DNA from: Lutjanus erythropterus
Lineage: Eukaryota > Chordata > Actinopteri > Lutjaniformes > Lutjanidae
Assembly (NCBI GenBank): GCA_020091685.1
Contig: CM034595.1
Coordinates: forward strand, 15,800,525-15,864,524
DNA length: 64,000 bases
Reading direction: 5' to 3'
The notes under the pieces were generated by a model, which was not told where the DNA came from, made no database searches, and was given only the letters and a program-made list of their open reading frames with translations. Shown here one piece after another: positions 59,452 to 64,000 of the stretch. The first letter of the stretch is position 1, and each line of letters opens with the position of its first letter. A program made the translations under genes and the position numbers.

Positions 59452-59640
59452 AGTTAAAGCTGGGGTAGGCACTTTATTTCGGTGTCCAATCCAAAATAAC
59501 TTAAGGATAATGTAATTAAAGTGGTCTGAGAGAAAAGTAGACTTCTGCTCTTCTTCTTGGCTCTATTTTCAGGCTTTAGAAGATCCAGTCTGTGATGGGT
59601 GATTTTTGCCAATTACAGGTCGGTAAGATAGTTGACTGCT
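59452..59640. repeat. Fish repeat fragment (TTAAAGCTGGGGTAGGCA family)
   Basis: TTAAAGCTGGGGTAGGCACT, GTCTGAGAGAAAAGTAGACT, CTCTATTTTCAGGCTTTAGA and the following CCAATTACAGGTCGGTAAGA match a dispersed fish repeat from memory. The right border is unclear. Confidence 0.5.
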
Positions 59641-59649
59641 GAGTCTAAT

Positions 59650-62600
59650 CCGTATTTGATGACCTCTAGGTCAGTGCTTTGGATTGGCGGCTTCTGATCC
59701 AAAGCGTTGGAATGAGCAATTAACTATCTTTTCGTTACACCAATATGAAAATATTTTTTCACAAAATGTAAATATCTGCTTTAACAATGTCTTTCTTAGT
59801 CAACATATTTGGTCCAAGTTTGGACAGCTGCTGTTGTCAGTATCATTTCATATAAGTAGCAGATATAGTTTGGTCACCAGTTTCTTGCAAACCCTTTTAG
59901 TTCTCTTGCTTGTTTGCTGGTTTTTGCTGCTTTGACATTGTCATGGAATCTGACACCTGGCTGAGAGATTCAACTTCAGCTGTCATCTGGCATCATGCTA
60001 GGTTGTGATTTTTTTTTCCTTAGGTTAGCTGCTTGCCAAGAGTCAACAAACCCCCCCATCTCAAGGCAAGCAGCTTAAAAGTCGCTTCGTTGTGCAAGAG
60101 AAAATTTGATGGTGTAGGTGCAGGTGAAAACCCACAGCGTTTATTGACTGATATGAGTGATACCGATCTGAAAGTAGTTATTTCCTCTCCACCAGGCTGT
60201 CATTTGGCTGGCTGAGTGAATCCAGCCCGGGCTTTAGCCTATTCTTTTACTGCCAGACGGCTGGGTGATTAGTGCTGTGGCAGTCTGCGGTCGGCAGCTC
60301 AGTGCTGTTCCCTGATAAAGGGGTCAGGCTCAGCCACACACCCACTGCCAACCTACGCTGCCACTTAGCAGTCTGTTTCCTGCCGGCCTGCTCCACCGGG
60401 TCACTGTCCCACCTTCCTGCCACGCCGCCTCTTCCTCTAAAGCCTGGCTCTCTATGAAACGGATCCCCTTTTGCTGCTGCTCATTGCTGCAATGCATCTC
60501 TGATTAATCTTAGTCAACATCAGAGCCAGAAAGCCAACAATGCAGTCTGCCTGTAGCCAGATTCTCTTCATTGACTGCAGAGGGATAGGAGACTACACAG
60601 AGGAGTGCGAGAGTTAGTTAATTGGATATTATATTGAACAGAAGTAGTTCAGAGCTGAAGGAGAAAATAACTTTTGTTGGTAACGGTGCAATTGCAGCAG
60701 CATGGGGAGATAAAATGGATGTGATTCTCCCATCAAAGAGCAGGTTTATTGTGTCTAGAATGGTCTTTACAAAGGATTGAGATTGGAAAAAGAGATGGGG
60801 TTTTCATCTTTTCACAAGATGATTTACTGCACTGATATATTTTCTAATCAGATTTCACTGGTGTTTTGGAGTCTTTTTACATCAAATCTTTACAAAAAAA
60901 AAAAAAGAAAAACCCACCTGAAAGTGAAATTCACAGGCAGATGTAGCTATAAGTCCAAGCATTAACAGGTTTGCTGCGCCGAAAACTTCACTGTTTCTTG
61001 ATCCCGGTAAAGATTTTTGTGTGGGAAATGCTGCAATGCGCGGAGTCAGAGGCATCATTTGAAAAATGTCTGCTACTGCATGGTATTTATTTGAATTTGA
61101 GCAGTTCAGTAGAAAATATCTCTGCATTAAATTAACATTTTCACTTCAAGAGACAAAAAGGGCAAACGTGCAGCACAGATAAAAAACACAGAGAGGTCAC
61201 ACAACTTATTGATCGGGTCCCTTTTAAACATGATTCCTGCATTTATAATTCATAATACAAAGGCCCGCAAAAACTTAACAATCCTAAAAGCAACATCTTT
61301 GGTCTGAGCTAACTCATTATTACATGGAGGGGGAGTTCAACACAGCGTAGCAACATTTAGAAAATGAGCAATTACAGCATCTGCAGAGAAGGTGCACAAG
61401 TCATTGCAGCTCACCTTGAAGAGTCCTGGAGGGTCAGCAGTAGGATGCTTTTAATCTGTTAGTCTTCACATCCTCCACACCACGACCTTGCAGACATGCT
61501 ATGAATTTCATTACATGCCTCTTACTTTTGACATGACAATGACAGTTGCTTAAAGAAAGAAGTTTTCTTAAGGCATCGCTCAAATCAGCCAGGAAATCCA
61601 TCAAGTTACAGGCCCATTTACCAAAAGAAATGTATTACTTTCAGTTCTGCTTTGAGATTCAAGGCTCAGTCAGATGTATCTCTTTTCAGAATCCATTTTA
61701 TTGTTTCATTTTCAGTCATATACACACACACAGACACACATACACGCACAAACAGCCCGGCTCAGTTCCATTAGTTTGGCTGACTTTTCAGACTGCATTG
61801 CTAAGCATTATCTGAAACTGCCTCATGGTTGTTGCTAATTGATGCTGCAGTCAGTTCATTATTTTAGTCTCCCATGGCTGCTCAGATATCTGATTCATAC
61901 ATGCACCCTGCATTTAATCAGTCTGATCACACAGCCATGGAACCAAACATAAGAGGCTTTGACGAGGGTCTAAAGCCATCAAATCATGCATATATAGGTT
62001 CTTAACAAAGTGCAAGGTGTATTACAAATGTCAAGTTGTTATTTTTTTTCTCAATTAAAAAAGAATTCTACAGTTGTTGTTTTTTTGGTATTTACCAATC
62101 AAAATGCATTACACATTTATGATTGTTAACTCCTGCATCAGGGATTCAATTAAAGACTCAAAGAAGCAATGAAATTTGCATGTCATTTTTATGCTTCAAG
62201 CATTGTTGTTAATTAAAAGTTGCCAAATGTGCAATATTCTGTATTAATGTATGATGTTTGAATAGTCAGTAGTTTTCACTCAGTGGTAAATCAACAGCTG
62301 GGCCTCATATATCAGTGGTCATTTGGAGCTCTTTTCTTGAAGAGGCTGATAGATAAGGGTCGTATATTGTGAGATTTCATTGCCACTGTTCACACATGGT
62401 GTGTACTGCTTGATCATGACGCTACAGTGCTACTGTACAGCCACCCTCCTCAATAACCAGATATTATCCCATTTGAGCTTTTACTAGCCAACGTAAAAAT
62501 GGAGTGCCAAGGTGATTATTCAGAATTATGATGGTAGCGGTGATAAAAATTAGCCTTGTCCACTAAAGAGGAGCAGTGAATGCCAGAAACAGCAGCTATT

Positions 62601-63440
62601 ACAGAGCTATAAATGAGGGAAATCCCTCAGCAAGTGAAATGACACCAAGCATATCCAAAACAACCATTATTTAGTCCTTGTGTGGATAGTTTACTCAGAC
62701 CATCCATCAGCTATCTAAGGGACATCTAGAATTACCTTTCAGTGGCAGACGGACTGAAATTACCTCATTTGAACGCATTATTCTGTCCATAACTCCCACA
62801 AATGATGCATTAAAATGCCGTGATCAACACGTAATAGACCTTATGCCACTGGCAAAAATTCACTGGAGCAACAGAGACTGTATGCCTCTGATAAAAAGCA
62901 GACAAAAAGAAAGACAATTAGGACGTGAAAAAGAAATTACCAAGCTCATTGATGGGCTTGAATAGAGTCCCAGAGGAGGGAGAGGTAAAATGTAACGCTT
63001 CGACAAAAGGACATTAACACAGATCCCTTCATTACTTTGAGTATAATGACCCTCCCCCTCCCCCACCCACACTCCATTCATACAACCCACCAAGAAAAAT
63101 AATTTTCTTTCTGTGGTTTAGTGGCAAAGTATATTCTTCAGATACATTGCTGCTCCATCCAGACATTGTCAGATGAACACTGAGCTCAGATGTCATTGTT
63201 GTTAATTAATCCTTTGACATTTTGGGAATTTTTGATGCCTGGAGCCAACTGCAGGTTGTTTTTCATGTTTTCAGATTCAGATTCAGCCTAGTTATAACCT
63301 AAGTGTTTACTGAGTGCAGGTTTAAATGGGCTGCAATACACAAACTTGTTTTTAAATAGAGATTTTACTAAATATAATAAACTGTGAACTGTCTCCATAA
63401 CATACAGAACTAAAGGACACAAATAATGTTAGCATGCATT
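59650..63440. other. Repeat-poor intergenic stretch, no gene seen
   Basis: No ORF with recognisable protein similarity and few repeat-like segments, apart from a CA-rich bit at 61720-61755. The parts at about 60200-60620, 61200-61520 and 62480-62800 read like unique, balanced-composition sequence. They are candidates for conserved noncoding elements, an inference that needs cross-species alignment. Confidence 0.4.
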
Positions 63441-63445
63441 TATAC

Positions 63446-63480
63446 AGTGGAGTGCAAAAGTCTCAGACCATTAGTCATTT
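63446..63480. mobile_element. Possible Tc1-type terminal repeat fragment
   Basis: TATACAGTGGAGTGCAAAAG followed by TCTCAGACCATTA has the CAGTGG...GCAAAAGTCT form of a Tc1-like terminal repeat next to TA. No transposase or partner repeat is seen in the remaining 500 bases. Confidence 0.4.
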
Positions 63481-64000
63481 GTTTCTAATATAATAATAAT
63501 TAAATAATAATAAAATTAATGTTGTGATTTGGAATCAAAAAGTTTTCACATTTGAAGACTTCTGAAAGAATTGCTTTTTGCAGCATATCTGTACGGGCAA
63601 TTATAGTCAATATACCTCAGGAAGCAATGAACCTTTTGAATGCCACATATCTCTAGTTTGTGGTTGTGACATTTCATGTGGCTGTGATTATCCTCGGAGT
63701 CACAATTTGCTATTTTATACAGTAAGGTCACGCAGTTGGGCTCATGGAATCCACAAGAGTCTCTGCTTTCCAGTCAGACTCAATTTATGATGAACACTGT
63801 TTATAGACCCCAGTATAATGGAATATTCAAAGTCCAGTTTTAGGCAAAAACAAAAACAAAAGACAACAAAATTGCATGGTTTTTTTTTTTTTGCCCAAAA
63901 CAGCAAGGTGAAAGGATCCTTTTTGAAAATGGCCATGTTAGTTTTTACCTTGGCAAAATTTTGCCTAATTTAGCAGCATTTTAGCTCCATTCCCAACTGC

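Larger units (their letters stand above)
36736..64000. other. Gene-free downstream region (27 kb)
   Basis: No exon-like open frame with recognisable protein similarity is found on either strand. The region contains the interspersed elements listed separately. Stretches with few recognisable repeats are 36740-38110, 39700-41150, 41240-42170, 42780-44690, 46575-48480, 49440-52220, 52400-54300, 55530-56450, 56760-57030, 58300-58650 and 59650-63440. In human the interval 3' of EIF3H towards TRPS1 is gene-poor, which fits, but synteny is inferred only. Confidence 0.65.

Noticed and set aside
36736..64000. Search for CRISPR arrays, operons, rRNA genes, phage or bacterial cassettes
   Set aside because: None seen. 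All regular repeats are microsatellites, the 42-bp array or transposon arms.

Overview
The window is vertebrate nuclear DNA, almost certainly from a percomorph-like teleost fish. It has small exons with GT-AG borders separated by multi-kilobase introns, long CA microsatellites, and many interspersed repeats of kinds I remember from teleost genomes. There are no bacterial-type genes, operons, rRNA genes, convincing tRNA genes or CRISPR arrays.

The only protein-coding gene I can support is eif3h, encoding translation initiation factor eIF3 subunit H, on the + strand. Six coding exons (6863-7030, 15132-15231, 18812-18961, 29138-29258, 35911-36043, 36448-36542) join in frame. They give 255 residues matching the human protein from about residue 97 to its C-terminus. 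The first ~96 residues are not in the window, so the gene starts upstream and base 1 lies in an intron. A short 3' UTR with AATAAA at 36708 ends the gene near 36.73 kb. From there to 64 kb I find no gene. In human the 3' side of EIF3H faces the gene-poor interval towards TRPS1, so this may be the same desert, but no trps1 sequence is visible.

The rest is intron and intergenic DNA containing transposons. These include a 214-bp hAT-type MITE with a perfect 89-bp TIR and intact 8-bp target duplication (7934-8147), and a MITE nested inside an older copy of its own family (5382-5985). There is a decayed IS630/Tc1/mariner transposase (22660-23785), a second Tc1-like relic (34390-34990) and a LINE reverse-transcriptase fragment that has lost its catalytic motif (57040-57670). 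Several inverted-repeat elements are also present.

Two paralogous repeats (27525-28925 and 48480-49430) act as empty-site references for each other. One carries an 884-bp LTR-like insert. The other carries a 355-bp hAT-like insert built largely from 42-bp tandem units. Stretches of intron 4 and of the downstream region with few recognisable repeats are candidate conserved noncoding elements, which is inference only. I did not find a convincing new protein system. The most interesting signals are the nested transposons, a strong hairpin at 25289-25347, an exon-start look-alike at 6693-6711, and CA tracts just inside three eif3h donor sites.
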